64,000 bases of DNA, taken from positions 124,001 through 188,000 of the forward strand of contig SCKK01000001.1 of the NCBI GenBank assembly GCA_004124475.1. Direction: 5' to 3'. A program made the position numbers and the translations under genes. Below the pieces are notes generated by a model. The model was not told the DNA's origin. It saw only the letters and a program-made list of their open reading frames with translations, and did not search any database. This document shows, in pieces, positions 27,694 through 36,241 of this stretch. The DNA comes from Fidelibacterota bacterium (lineage in GTDB: Bacteria; Fidelibacterota; Marinisomatia; Marinisomatales; SCKK01). Each line of letters starts with the position of its first letter. The first letter of the stretch is position 1.

Positions 27694-28923
27694 ATGAATA
27701 AACAAATGGTTGCCATTATTGGCGGAGCCGTGGCAGGATCGGAAGCGACCTACCAGCTTACAGAACGGGGTATCCGGTGTGTTGTGATTGAGCAAAATGA
27801 CTTACCGTACGGTAAAATTGAAGACGGTCTACCCAAATGGCACGTCAAACAGCGGCAAAAGGAAATGGACCTCTTCGATTCGATAATCGACCACGAATTG
27901 GTTGATTTTGTTCCCTGCACCAAAATAGGAAAAGATGTTTCTTTTTCTGAACTTTATGGACTGGGATGGAGCGCTATTTTACTGGCAAACGGTGCCTGGA
28001 AAGATCGACCGTTTCCCATCAAAGAGATCGATGAGTTCGAAGGGGACGGTTTTTATTACCAGAATCCCTTTGTTTACTGGTTCAACCACTACAAAGAATC
28101 CAAGTACTCTGGAGAACAGATTACGATTACGGACAATCTAATCGTTGTGGGTGGCGGATTGGCATCCATCGACGTGGTAAAAATTCTGCAGCTTGAATTG
28201 GTGGTAATGGCTCTAAAAGAGCGGGGAATTTCCGTGGGTGTGGTGGAAATGGAGCATAAAGGGATTCCGAAGACATTGGATGCTCATGGATTAACATGGG
28301 ATGATCTGGGCTTACAGGGATGTAATTTGCTCTATCGCAGGGATGTTACGAATATGCCTTTAGCGTCTATTCCACCTGATGCAACCCCTGAAAAAGAACA
28401 GGTGATTCGCAACACCAGGCGTAAGATTTTGAAGAAAGCTATGGATAAATATCTATTCCGGTTTCAAGATCATCGTCAACCGGTTGGCATTCTTGTGGAG
28501 AATAATAAGCTCGTGGGTCTCCGCATGATTGAGACAGACGTAATCGATAGAAAAGCAGTGGCTAAGGAAGGGACAGAATACAACGTTCGAGGCTCCATGA
28601 TCATCAGTTCCATCGGTAGTATTCCCGAACCCATAGAAGGTATTCCCATGCAGTGGAGTTGGTACGATATCAACAGTGAGGAGACAGGCAAAGTTAACCA
28701 ACTGGATCGTGTTTTCGGCATGGGGAATGCGGTTACCGGAAAGGGGAATATTCTCGTATCCAGAAAGCACGCCAGGAAAGTTGCGAATTATGTGGCTGAG
28801 AATCATCTTCCTGAAGCAGGAGTCGATGTGGAAGCCATTCGGGAAAAGGTGAAGGAATGGCAAACACGTGTCGGTTATGACGGTAATTACTCTAATTGGG
28901 CAAACGCCCAGTCAAGGGAGTAA
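27694..28923 (+). CDS. FAD/NAD(P)-binding oxidoreductase (GltD/adrenodoxin-reductase-like)
   Basis: The 409 residues carry an N-terminal FAD-binding loop (VAIIGGAVAGSEATYQL) and a second nucleotide-binding loop (LIVVGGGLASIDVVK) near residue 150. A C-terminal segment with GMGNAVTGKGN resembles the closing FAD contact of glutamate-synthase small-subunit-like enzymes. In several anaerobes and FCB bacteria such a gene precedes the 2-oxoacid:ferredoxin oxidoreductase subunits, and remnants of exactly those follow here. The frame is intact, so this gene may outlive its operon or may also be drifting. Confidence 0.8.
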   Translation: MNKQMVAIIGGAVAGSEATYQLTERGIRCVVIEQNDLPYGKIEDGLPKWHVKQRQKEMDLFDSIIDHELVDFVPCTKIGKDVSFSELYGLGWSAILLANGAWKDRPFPIKEIDEFEGDGFYYQNPFVYWFNHYKESKYSGEQITITDNLIVVGGGLASIDVVKILQLELVVMALKERGISVGVVEMEHKGIPKTLDAHGLTWDDLGLQGCNLLYRRDVTNMPLASIPPDATPEKEQVIRNTRRKILKKAMDKYLFRFQDHRQPVGILVENNKLVGLRMIETDVIDRKAVAKEGTEYNVRGSMIISSIGSIPEPIEGIPMQWSWYDINSEETGKVNQLDRVFGMGNAVTGKGNILVSRKHARKVANYVAENHLPEAGVDVEAIREKVKEWQTRVGYDGNYSNWANAQSRE

Positions 28924-29248
28924 TGTTTGTAAAAGTACATGAAGAATAGGCGGTTAAATCGCTTTAATTTGGGAGATAGGTGACTGACATACAATGACAG
29001 AAAAGTGTGTATTTTGACCTGATTTTTTCATCAGCTTTGGCTTGGTATTCAAGGGACTATTGAAGATACAAACAATCCTGAAATTATAACGACCCAAATT
29101 ATCCACAGGAAACTGCGGATTCAACTGATGTATAAATTGGGTTTAGGTTCTGAAGATCGTTGAGAACATGACATGACTGTAGGTTATTCAATTACTTCTG
29201 GTGAAAATTTTAAGTTGAGGAGATAATAGGATAACCTTTTTAATATAG
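28924..29248. other. Gene-free stretch between oxidoreductase and ferredoxin remnant
   Basis: No convincing gene. One start-less frame of ~48 codons ends at the TGA at 29161 (readable as QLWLGIQGTIEDTNNPEI) but has no recognisable relative. A GAGGAG site near 29217 is too far from the next gene to be used. Confidence 0.35.
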
Positions 29249-29539
29249 ATAACCATAGCAAAGATTCGGGGACACGTTTCCATCAAAATAGAAAACTGTA
29301 AAGGGTGTGAACTCTGTATAGAAGAATGTCCTCAGGATTCTCTTGAAATGTCGCTGAAAATCAATCAAAATGGTTATCACTATGCTGTTCTCGTGGAAAA
29401 CAATTGTACAGGTTGTATAAATTGTGCTCTGGTCTGCCCGGAAGCCATCATTACGGTATATCGGGAAAGTAAAAAGAAAAAGGAACCGGTGGCGGTTATT
29501 CCGAATGTTACAGATAATATTAAAATCAGTATCACCTAA
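29249..29539 (+). pseudogene. 2x[4Fe-4S] ferredoxin subunit of a 2-oxoacid:ferredoxin oxidoreductase, start codon lost
   Basis: The frame contains two four-cysteine clusters (CKGCELCIEECP and CTGCINCALVCP), the pattern of KorD-type ferredoxin subunits. The expected N-terminus reads IAKIRGHVSI with ATA where ATG would be expected, preceded by a TAG at 29246. The only in-frame ATG (29348) lies after the first cluster. I therefore treat it as a decayed gene, although rare ATA initiation cannot be ruled out. It sits between the FAD oxidoreductase and the korA fragment. Confidence 0.7.
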
Positions 29540-29694
29540 AGTGAGCAATTTTCCCATCATTTTCATCTTTTACTTACCAATTTATTGGGTTCCTGATATC
29601 AGGAATGATTTTCGTCGTTTTAATGAAAACAATCCGCCATCTGGCGGATGTTCTACCCCGATACTTCGGGGCTCAATTTAGATATCAATTAATA

Positions 29695-29981
29695 ATGGCA
29701 AAAAAGCTATTGATGAAAGAGAATGAAGTTTTGGCGGAGGCTGCCATCCGGGCAGGGCTGAAGGCATACTTCGGTTATCCCATACGCCGCAGTCGGAGTT
29801 GTTGGAATACCTCGTTGGGGAATTACCCAAGCGGGGTAAAAAAGTAGAATATAAACTTTTCGAAAAAGGGATGATTCTCAGCGTGGAATGTGCCTGTGAG
29901 CACCAGAAAATTTCTACGATCCTCTAGGGAAACGTCCGTAAAAAACTCATCTCTAAGTACGCCAATCTGAAAAAGCTTTAA
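29695..29981 (+). pseudogene. Fragment of 2-oxoacid:ferredoxin oxidoreductase alpha subunit (korA-like)
   Basis: The start KKLLMKENEVLAEAAIRAGLKAYFGYP is the typical N-terminus of KorA-type subunits. One base is missing near 29783. After it the second frame continues TPQSELLEYL and LPKRGKK, as expected for the same gene. Beyond that the match stops, and the frame runs into an unrelated segment with an in-frame TAG at 29925-29927 and a TAA at 29979-29981. The remaining ~550 codons, korB and korC are absent, so the enzyme has been lost. Confidence 0.75.
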
Positions 29982-30029
29982 TTTATACAATTCGTATTGG
30001 AAAGCACCCTCGATTTTCGTAAGTTAAAC

Positions 30030-30042
30030 GAGATTCAATCTC
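30030..30042. promoter_or_regulatory. 13-bp palindrome upstream of fur
   Basis: GAGATTCAATCTC is a perfect palindrome around a central C, 12 bases before the fur start. It does not match a classical Fur box, but its place suggests an operator. Confidence 0.35.
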
Positions 30043-30054
30043 AATTAAATTCCC

Positions 30055-30489
30055 ATGGCAGATAAAAATTTACAAAAATTCAAGGATGTACTCAGGTCAG
30101 AACATCTAAAAGTGACGCCTCAAAGATTGGCAGTCTTCGAAGAGGTGTGCTCCACCGATGATCACCGGGATGCTGACGACATCTATCTTTCCTTGAAACA
30201 ACGGGAGAAGGCGGTGTCCCGGGCGACGGTATACCGGACGGTTGACCTTCTACTCAAATACAATTTTGTCTCTCGGATTGACATTGAAGATGGAAAGTGG
30301 CGGTATGAACATTGGCTCGACTGTACTCGTCACGACCATCTGATCTGTGTACGATGCGGTAATATTGTAGAATTCAGTGACAAGAACATCCAAATAAGGG
30401 AAAAGCGAATCGCAAAAAGTTTTGATTATACCCTAGTTCGACACGTGCTCAACCTGTTCGGCTATTGCAGCGATTGCCGGGGGAAATAA
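30055..30489 (+). CDS. fur: Fur-family metal-responsive repressor
   Basis: The 144 residues have the winged-helix N-terminus (LKVTPQRLAVFEEVCS, SRATVYRTVDLLLKY) and the metal-binding C-terminus (DCTRHDHLICVRCGNIVEF), with a second CxxC (YCSDC) at the end for structural zinc. Fur-like proteins repress iron uptake genes when metal is bound. The next gene, two bases beyond the stop, is an FTR1-type iron permease, which supports an iron-responsive role rather than Zur or PerR, though these cannot be separated by sequence alone. No clear ribosome-binding site precedes the ATG. Confidence 0.88.
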   Translation: MADKNLQKFKDVLRSEHLKVTPQRLAVFEEVCSTDDHRDADDIYLSLKQREKAVSRATVYRTVDLLLKYNFVSRIDIEDGKWRYEHWLDCTRHDHLICVRCGNIVEFSDKNIQIREKRIAKSFDYTLVRHVLNLFGYCSDCRGK

Positions 30490-30491
30490 TC

Positions 30492-31319
30492 GTGGGTCTT
30501 TCTGAATTACTCATCACCTTCCGTGAAACCCTTGAAGCAGCTCTCGTTATTGGAATTCTTTACACCTTCTTAATCAAGGCTGACCGGATAGAATTGATCC
30601 AAACCTTATGGAAGGGTGTAGGAATGGCTATTATCGCCAGCGTAGTTGCAGCTGTCTTATTTCAATTGCTGGCTGGTGGTTTCACGGGAAGAATGGAAAA
30701 GATTATTGAAGGTACTGTGATGATATTAGCTGCCCTTATTCTTTCTACCATGATCATCTGGATGGCGAAAAATCGAAACGTGGCAGAGAAACTGGAACAC
30801 AAGGCGGAATCGGCTCTCACCGGCAGAATGGGAGCGGTCTGGGGAATATTTCTGTTGTCATTTGTCGCGGTTTTCCGGGAAGGAATAGAAACCGTCTTGT
30901 TTCTCTATGGTATCGCTATTAAAGAAGGGGGATTGTCTCTACTGTCCTCCCTTTTTGGTGGTGCGGTTGCTGTTGGGATTGGCTACCTCATTTTCCTGCA
31001 GGGGAAGCGGATGCCGTTGAAAACCTTTTTCAATGTCAGTTCCGTCCTGTTGATCCTTGTGGTAGCCGGTCTGTTGGCGCACGGTATTCACGAGTTCGAG
31101 AAAGTAGGGATCATCCCTTATCACGGTGCTGTTTGGGATATCAATCCCGCAAGGTTGGTCGACGGAAGATTTCCACTCCTACACGAGAAGGGAGCAGTAG
31201 GTTCCATCATGGCGGGACTTTTTGGCTGGAATGGAAACCCCAGTCTCACGGAAGTGCTATCGTGGCTGGCTGCTGTGACGTGCATGGGATTTCTCTGGCG
31301 CCGGGCTGCAACCTCTTAA
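30492..31319 (+). CDS. FTR1-family iron permease
   Basis: An integral membrane iron transporter of the FTR1/EfeU family, 275 residues with about seven hydrophobic segments. Both diagnostic REXXE motifs are present: RETLE near residue 11 and REGIE near residue 136. I chose GTG 30492, which gives MGLSELLITFRETLE and follows a purine-rich GGGGG; the longer frame from 30465 would overlap fur and add a non-family N-terminus. It is coupled to fur, so expression probably follows iron status. Confidence 0.88.
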   Translation: MGLSELLITFRETLEAALVIGILYTFLIKADRIELIQTLWKGVGMAIIASVVAAVLFQLLAGGFTGRMEKIIEGTVMILAALILSTMIIWMAKNRNVAEKLEHKAESALTGRMGAVWGIFLLSFVAVFREGIETVLFLYGIAIKEGGLSLLSSLFGGAVAVGIGYLIFLQGKRMPLKTFFNVSSVLLILVVAGLLAHGIHEFEKVGIIPYHGAVWDINPARLVDGRFPLLHEKGAVGSIMAGLFGWNGNPSLTEVLSWLAAVTCMGFLWRRAATS

Positions 31320-31442
31320 TCCTTTTACTTCCATTTAATCACGTCATCCTGAGCCTTCGGCATGAGCTCAGTTGAATGCTTGTCGAACAACGTCATCCTT
31401 TGGTGAAGGTGAGATATAATGAACCGTTTGTCAAACAAGTGT

Positions 31443-31997
31443 TCATATTGAGTAAAAAATGGCTTCCCCTCTTTTCATTTCTTCAATCGCATTATCAGAA
31501 TCCCCGGGCTGCACATTCACACCCTTTATCCCATTTTTTACCACAGTCACCTTAAACCCCGCTTTCAGTCCATCTAATACGGTTGCTTTCACGCAATAGT
31601 CTGTAGCCAGTCCGCATACGACAAGCTTATCAACACCGGAGCGTTTTAATAGAGGCTCGAGATTTGTCCTCTCGAACCCTGAATAAGCATCTTTATCAGA
31701 AGTTGTTGCTTTGCTGATAATTGTTGTCTCTTCAGGTAGATTGAGGTCTGGGTGGAACTCTGCACCTCTTGTGTTTTGCACACAATGAGGTGGCCAGGGT
31801 CCCCCCTGTTCACGGAAGCTGCAGTGACCGATGGGATGCCAATCCCGGGTAGCGAAAATGGGGAAACCTGCCTCCGAAAACTCTTTGATCAAGTTGTTTA
31901 CCACCGGCACAACCTGATCTCCTTCCGGCACTGGTAGTGATCCACCTGGGCAGAAGTCGTTTTGGAGATCGACGATAATCAGTGCTTGTTTACCCAT
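31443..31997 (-). CDS. pncA: Nicotinamidase
   Basis: PncA deamidates nicotinamide to nicotinate in the NAD salvage pathway. The 184 residues show the catalytic triad: Asp in VDLQNDFCPGG, Lys in ISKATTS and Cys in GLATDYCV. The metal site is in TRDWHPIGHCSF (Asp-x-His and a later His). The next enzyme of the pathway, PncB, is encoded about 600 bases upstream on the same strand, with a four-helix-bundle gene inserted between. Confidence 0.94.
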   Translation of the reverse strand: MGKQALIIVDLQNDFCPGGSLPVPEGDQVVPVVNNLIKEFSEAGFPIFATRDWHPIGHCSFREQGGPWPPHCVQNTRGAEFHPDLNLPEETTIISKATTSDKDAYSGFERTNLEPLLKRSGVDKLVVCGLATDYCVKATVLDGLKAGFKVTVVKNGIKGVNVQPGDSDNAIEEMKRGEAIFYSI

Positions 31998-32028
31998 TTG
32001 TTACTTCCCTGAGTTTGGTAGTTTTTGT

Positions 32029-32057
32029 TGCGTAATTCGTATTTCGTATTTCGTAAT
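32029..32057. repeat. Inverted repeat flanking the four-helix-bundle gene, downstream side
   Basis: A run of TTCGTA-type words whose reverse complement (ATTACGAAATACG at one end) is similar to 32561-32597 on the other side of the gene. The pair forms imperfect inverted repeats around one coding sequence. Confidence 0.6.
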
Positions 32058-32077
32058 TCTGAGATTAGTCCAAATTG

Positions 32078-32545
32078 TTATGGTATTGGGACATTTTCGA
32101 GCAATTTTTCAATGTTGGTGTTATATTCCTTATACGGATCACTTACCTGATAATTTCGTTGTCTTGGGATTATTGTGAGTAAGAGACGAATGATTTGGCT
32201 AAGCAAACTTATTCGGTGATTTGCAGTTTCAGTACCTTGGATATGTCTTCCCTTATAATACCAATCCCTGCTTTCCCTCGCCGATCCCAGTGCGTATTCG
32301 TAGAAGCGAGCTTGATCTCTTCCTGAACTCCGTGAATATCCTTCGACTATATTTGCACTAATGGAACCCAGTGACCTATAGAGTTGATCTGATAATTTGA
32401 GGGTTCTTTTGTCTTTTACTAACTTTGAGACATCGAACCAACCCAGGTCCGAGACAAAAAGACTTAGTCTATATACTTTCATATTCCATAGTGGGTCATT
32501 AGTTATCTCAATTGGAATTGTTATTAACCACTCATCGAAGTTCAT
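32078..32545 (-). CDS. Four-helix-bundle protein (23S rRNA intervening-sequence protein family)
   Basis: The 155 residues match the small four-helix-bundle family first seen in 23S rRNA intervening sequences: VYRLSLFVSDLGW, LSDQLYRSLGSISANIVEGY and ARFYEYALGSARESRDW. The function is unknown. AAGGAGAG precedes the ATG by six bases. The gene lies between pncA and pncB, which otherwise would be neighbours, and it is bordered by similar inverted repeats (32029-32057, 32561-32597), as if it had moved in as a cassette. Confidence 0.88.
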   Translation of the reverse strand: MNFDEWLITIPIEITNDPLWNMKVYRLSLFVSDLGWFDVSKLVKDKRTLKLSDQLYRSLGSISANIVEGYSRSSGRDQARFYEYALGSARESRDWYYKGRHIQGTETANHRISLLSQIIRLLLTIIPRQRNYQVSDPYKEYNTNIEKLLENVPIP

Positions 32546-32560
32546 GTCATCTCTCCTTCA

Positions 32561-32597
32561 TTTACGAAATACGCACTACGGAATACGTTTTACGCAT
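32561..32597. repeat. Inverted repeat flanking the four-helix-bundle gene, upstream side
   Basis: TTTACGAAATACGCACTACG and following bases mirror the repeat at 32029-32057 with a few substitutions and a short length difference. Confidence 0.6.
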
Positions 32598-32602
32598 TTC
32601 TT

Positions 32603-33826
32603 TTAAAGTTCAATCCTCCGCATTCTGTCGTTAGGCAGGTATTCCCGCCCAACTTTGGCGCAAGGTTTTCCCTCTACCAGTACCACATCAGCGGTAAAAT
32701 CGTATCTTCCTTCCATGAGAGCAGACCCCACACCGTATGCGTCAGCCGGGATGTCATCTTTCTCAAACTGGGCAATCCGTTCAGCGTTGAAGCCACCGGA
32801 GACGATGATTTTGACATGATTAAACCCATCCTTATCCAGTGCCTCCCGGACATTCAAGACGAGCTGAGGATTGACGCCGGTGGGGTTAGATTGTCCCATA
32901 ATAGGAACTACTGATTTATCCACGAGAGTGCTGGAAGTATCGAGTCGAACACCCCAGAGATGTTCACCCAATTCCCGAGCTACTGAAAGAGCAGTATTTA
33001 CTGAATCGTTATCAAAATCCACAAGAGCTATGAGATTTGTGTCGGGGAAGTTCACATTAAAAAGCTTTGCCGCTTTCACGGTGTCTCTCTTACAGGCGGC
33101 AATAAGGGCGTGTGGAATAGTCCCTGCACCCAAGGCGCCCCACCACTCCCCCTGGGCATCGGTTGAAATGACAGTGGCGCCACCGATCTTGGCGGCATAT
33201 CCGTCACCTCCTTGCATAAACCAATGGTCAAACCGTGCTGGGAAGTAAAGTATGGGCTTACCCTGAGCTGCCTCCACTACATGGCGAACATTGGTTGCTA
33301 TTTTTGTTCTGCGGGAAAGCACACCCAGATAGATTGTCTCAAGATGGACAAACTGGTAGAGCAAGTCTTCAATAGTCATGATCGTCTCCCACGGTTCAAC
33401 GGAATCTCCATCCCTGAGTGTATGAATTGTAAGTTCGCCATGCGTATCCTCCCACAGTTCATCTAATTTCTGTTCCAGGTCAAGTTTTTCTCCCTGTGCC
33501 TCAAGCATCTTTTCTTTTGAGTTGAAATAGAGGAATCGGATTTTTTTCTTTAGTTCGATATATTGGTCGAAGAGTTTGTATGCCCTATTGCGATCCTTGT
33601 AATAACCCGTTCCCAGTTTTAAAATGGCGAGAGCCTCATCCACACCACACAATAACGCATCCTTTTTCTGAAAGACCTGCATGGTGACCGAGGTTTCCTG
33701 GTGGGCATTCTCTAAGGCAACCTTGCTGCGCCAAAAGTATACATCACTCCGGTATCCACGTCGAATTTCATGGACAGGAATATCAAATGTTTCAGGTGGC
33801 AATGGGTGCCAAACGTCTTTAAACAT
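32603..33826 (-). CDS. pncB: Nicotinate phosphoribosyltransferase
   Basis: PncB joins nicotinate to PRPP to give nicotinate mononucleotide, the step after PncA. The 407 residues contain the phosphate-binding and regulatory His region GALGAGTIPHALIAA, the VDFDNDSVNTALSVAREL segment and the C-terminal VSGGFNAERIAQFE PRPP-site motif. It resembles the compact (archaeal/clostridial) subfamily. With prs at 3.3 kb, the window carries the full salvage route from nicotinamide to nicotinate mononucleotide. Confidence 0.93.
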   Translation of the reverse strand: MFKDVWHPLPPETFDIPVHEIRRGYRSDVYFWRSKVALENAHQETSVTMQVFQKKDALLCGVDEALAILKLGTGYYKDRNRAYKLFDQYIELKKKIRFLYFNSKEKMLEAQGEKLDLEQKLDELWEDTHGELTIHTLRDGDSVEPWETIMTIEDLLYQFVHLETIYLGVLSRRTKIATNVRHVVEAAQGKPILYFPARFDHWFMQGGDGYAAKIGGATVISTDAQGEWWGALGAGTIPHALIAACKRDTVKAAKLFNVNFPDTNLIALVDFDNDSVNTALSVARELGEHLWGVRLDTSSTLVDKSVVPIMGQSNPTGVNPQLVLNVREALDKDGFNHVKIIVSGGFNAERIAQFEKDDIPADAYGVGSALMEGRYDFTADVVLVEGKPCAKVGREYLPNDRMRRIEL

Positions 33827-33887
33827 AATATTTGCTCCGGTTGAAAATTACAGTGTTAAAGAGGAATTACACAATCGCTTGACAAAG

Positions 33888-35348
33888 TTAGAAGGAAATG
33901 AATTTTATCCCGATAGTGAAGAATAATCCTGAAATATCTACTTCCGGAGAACTGTCAATCCACACAGCGTTTTTTGTAATGGAATTCTTATCATCGCCTT
34001 CGGGTTTCACTGTATATGTCCAATGATTGGAGATACCTCCGAATCGATATCCGGCTCCGAACACCAAATCTCTCGTTTCACTCATTAATATATCCATTTC
34101 AATATGGGGCGCTGCAGATAAAATGAAGGCAGTAACATTGTGATTATCATCATCATCCCGGAATGCCAGATCAAGATCAATGTTGATTAGACCAGAAAAG
34201 GAAAGAAGTGGGGTACGAAGAAATCTCCAGCCTCCTGTCCCACCAAACCCTAAAGTGAAATCGTGATCGTTAAAAGAATCGGTTGTTGCAGCAAGGCGAA
34301 GTATTGCGCTACCAAAGCCCGGTTTGATTGGTTTAAAGAGAAATCCAAAGCTTAACCCCGAATAGGTGGTCTCAGAGTTAAGGATATATTTTAACTCAAA
34401 GGCAGTAGGGATCTTCCGATACTCGAGGGCTCGATACCCCTCTTTGATTGATCGCCAATTTCGTAAAATGATGGATCGATTCGCATCTTTGGAAGTGTCC
34501 ATCACATTCACAATGCCTACACGTTTGCCAGGGATAATGATTTTTTTCCCTCGAATAATTTTTAATCGATCGGGTTTAATAATTTCGAACATAGTTCCCT
34601 TTTCAACTCCAAGATTCGAGCCAAGAAAAAGCAATACTTCTTTACCTCTAACAGAAATGACCTCAGATGAAAGGGTGTAGAAATGTTTAATTTTTGTCAG
34701 AGTCTGCCGCTGGAAGTTCAACATTGTGACAGCTCGAGATCGACCTTTATTACCCCCCGTATGTCCGGTTGTGACGGTGAATGATCCCGATGATTTTCCC
34801 GTTTCTATATCAATTTTCTTTACCTGAACGGAGAGGGTTGTTTGGATATTATAGTAGTATTCATCGGATTTATCTTCTTTTGAACGAAAAGCGCTTTTAG
34901 CACCTTCCTCAACTATTTTTAGAATAATTTTTCCAAGAAGCCCAATATTTTTGTCCTCATCATCTTCATCCTCATCTTCATCTACGGGAGGTACGCCTTG
35001 TTGATAGAAATTGAGAACTCTAACAACGAGAGCCTCTTTTACAGACGCAATTTTTCCAATTTCGACAGCCAGGGAATCATCAATCATACCAGAAAGTTGA
35101 AGAGCTTGTTCGCCCAAAATAGCTTCCAGATCATTTCGATCGATGACTTCAAATCTCGGGAGATTGGTACAGACATCAGATACAATGCTCACGACCTCTT
35201 TTGAAACCGAAGATTCATCTTCTTCTATATTCGCGGGGAGGATGAGTAGACGATACTGTTCATCCGTAATCTCAGTTTTTGAGATTTGACCAGCAATAAC
35301 AGAAAGAGTCGAAATAAAGGTAATAAGGAGGTAAGTTTTTTTGATCAT
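33888..35348 (-). CDS. Secreted CsgG-like protein with C-terminal beta-barrel-like region
   Basis: The 486 residues have a signal peptide (LLITFISTLSVIAGQ) and an N-terminal domain of the CsgG/TolB-N type: RLLILPANIEEDESS, then LPRFEVIDRNDLEAILGEQ and IDDSLAVEIGKIASV. A central acidic stretch DEDEDEDDEDK lies near residue 130. From about residue 320 to the end the sequence is strand-rich (YSGLSFGFLFKP, LTLGFGG-type segments) and ends KFISF, so it probably forms an outer-membrane barrel. The combination suggests an envelope assembly or export role, which is not further assigned. Confidence 0.6.
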   Translation of the reverse strand: MIKKTYLLITFISTLSVIAGQISKTEITDEQYRLLILPANIEEDESSVSKEVVSIVSDVCTNLPRFEVIDRNDLEAILGEQALQLSGMIDDSLAVEIGKIASVKEALVVRVLNFYQQGVPPVDEDEDEDDEDKNIGLLGKIILKIVEEGAKSAFRSKEDKSDEYYYNIQTTLSVQVKKIDIETGKSSGSFTVTTGHTGGNKGRSRAVTMLNFQRQTLTKIKHFYTLSSEVISVRGKEVLLFLGSNLGVEKGTMFEIIKPDRLKIIRGKKIIIPGKRVGIVNVMDTSKDANRSIILRNWRSIKEGYRALEYRKIPTAFELKYILNSETTYSGLSFGFLFKPIKPGFGSAILRLAATTDSFNDHDFTLGFGGTGGWRFLRTPLLSFSGLINIDLDLAFRDDDDNHNVTAFILSAAPHIEMDILMSETRDLVFGAGYRFGGISNHWTYTVKPEGDDKNSITKNAVWIDSSPEVDISGLFFTIGIKFISF

Positions 35349-35520
35349 TTCTTGATGAATTTAGCTCATCATTTTTTAGTAATCAATGATATGAGTCATG
35401 ATTTTAAATTTTGATTGGTAATAAACGTTTAAATCCCAGAGCAATATAAGGGTAATTTATGGTTGTGAAAAAGATTGTGTTGCTGCGATTGGTCCTTAAC
35501 GTGGATTATTCGCTACCTCC

Positions 35521-35556
35521 ATCCCGACGCGTCGGGACGAAGGTCACAAGAGACTC
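35521..35556. repeat. 36-base palindromic repeat, second copy
   Basis: Matches 12117-12152 with two substitutions and contains the palindrome TCCCGACGCGTCGGGA. Both copies are followed by AGACTC and further short dyads. Confidence 0.7.
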
Positions 35557-35694
35557 TACGTGGGAGTCCTTCATGACCCTTGGATAGTCCCTGTCCCAAA
35601 GGGATCCCTATGGGACGGGACAGGCAGCTTTTTGGTTATCCACAGGATTCGTCAGCTGCCCTGTTAGATAATGTGGAAGAAGGAATATCCTATA

Positions 35695-35840
35695 TAGTGT
35701 CTGAACGAAAAGTTCGATTCAAGAAAAAGATGTCATCTTTTAGTTTGAATGTTCGTAAGATCTTCGCCGAACAATTGAAAAATTGGCGATAAAGATGACA
35801 TCTTTCTTCATTCGGTTTTTTGTTTTTCGGTCAAGCACTA
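35695..35840. repeat. Dispersed ~145-bp element, copy B
   Basis: The 15-mers AAAGATGTCATCTTT (35726-35740) and AAAGATGACATCTTT (35791-35805) enclose a 50-base core (35741-35790). The arms match copy A (18187-18329) in reverse complement, while the core matches copy A on the same strand. Relative to the arms, the core is therefore inverted between the copies. Confidence 0.85.
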
Positions 35841-36241
35841 TATATCAATCGCTTAGCAGAAAATGGGGCAATAATGGGGCGAAAATTCACGATGAAATAC
35901 TTTGAATTTGAACCTTTGACTGCCGCCTTGTAAGGGCGGTTTCCCCTCGTCGTGAAGAATAGGTTTGGTGATTGTAAGGTGTCTATTTTGCCCTCAAAAA
36001 TTAGTATAAATACAGTTGACCCTTTCCCTTATTTTGGATGTGATCAACAATTAAATTAAAACCTCACACCTCATTTGATTTGTGGGATTTTTTGAAATAA
36101 CTACATAGCAACGTGGGGGGGGTAACTCCCTCCTGGGGTATGGTAGTATTTATCAATATACACGGTTAATATTATTTCAGCTAAAAGGGGTTGCTCTATC
36201 ACTCATGAAATACTGTATCTTTCTAATGACACAGTGAAAGT

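Larger units (their letters stand above)
35349..36241. other. Gene-free region with repeat elements, upstream edge of the R-M island
   Basis: No gene is seen in ~890 bases. It holds the second copy of the 36-base palindromic repeat (35521-35556), an AGTCCC/GGGACT-rich patch near 35585-35630, copy B of the flipped-core element (35695-35840), and a tRNA-like anticodon stem-loop on the - strand (35922-35940). Confidence 0.6.

Noticed and set aside
29009-29161. Start-less frame after the FAD oxidoreductase
   Set aside because: About 48 codons with no known relative; could be chance or a relic too eroded to name.
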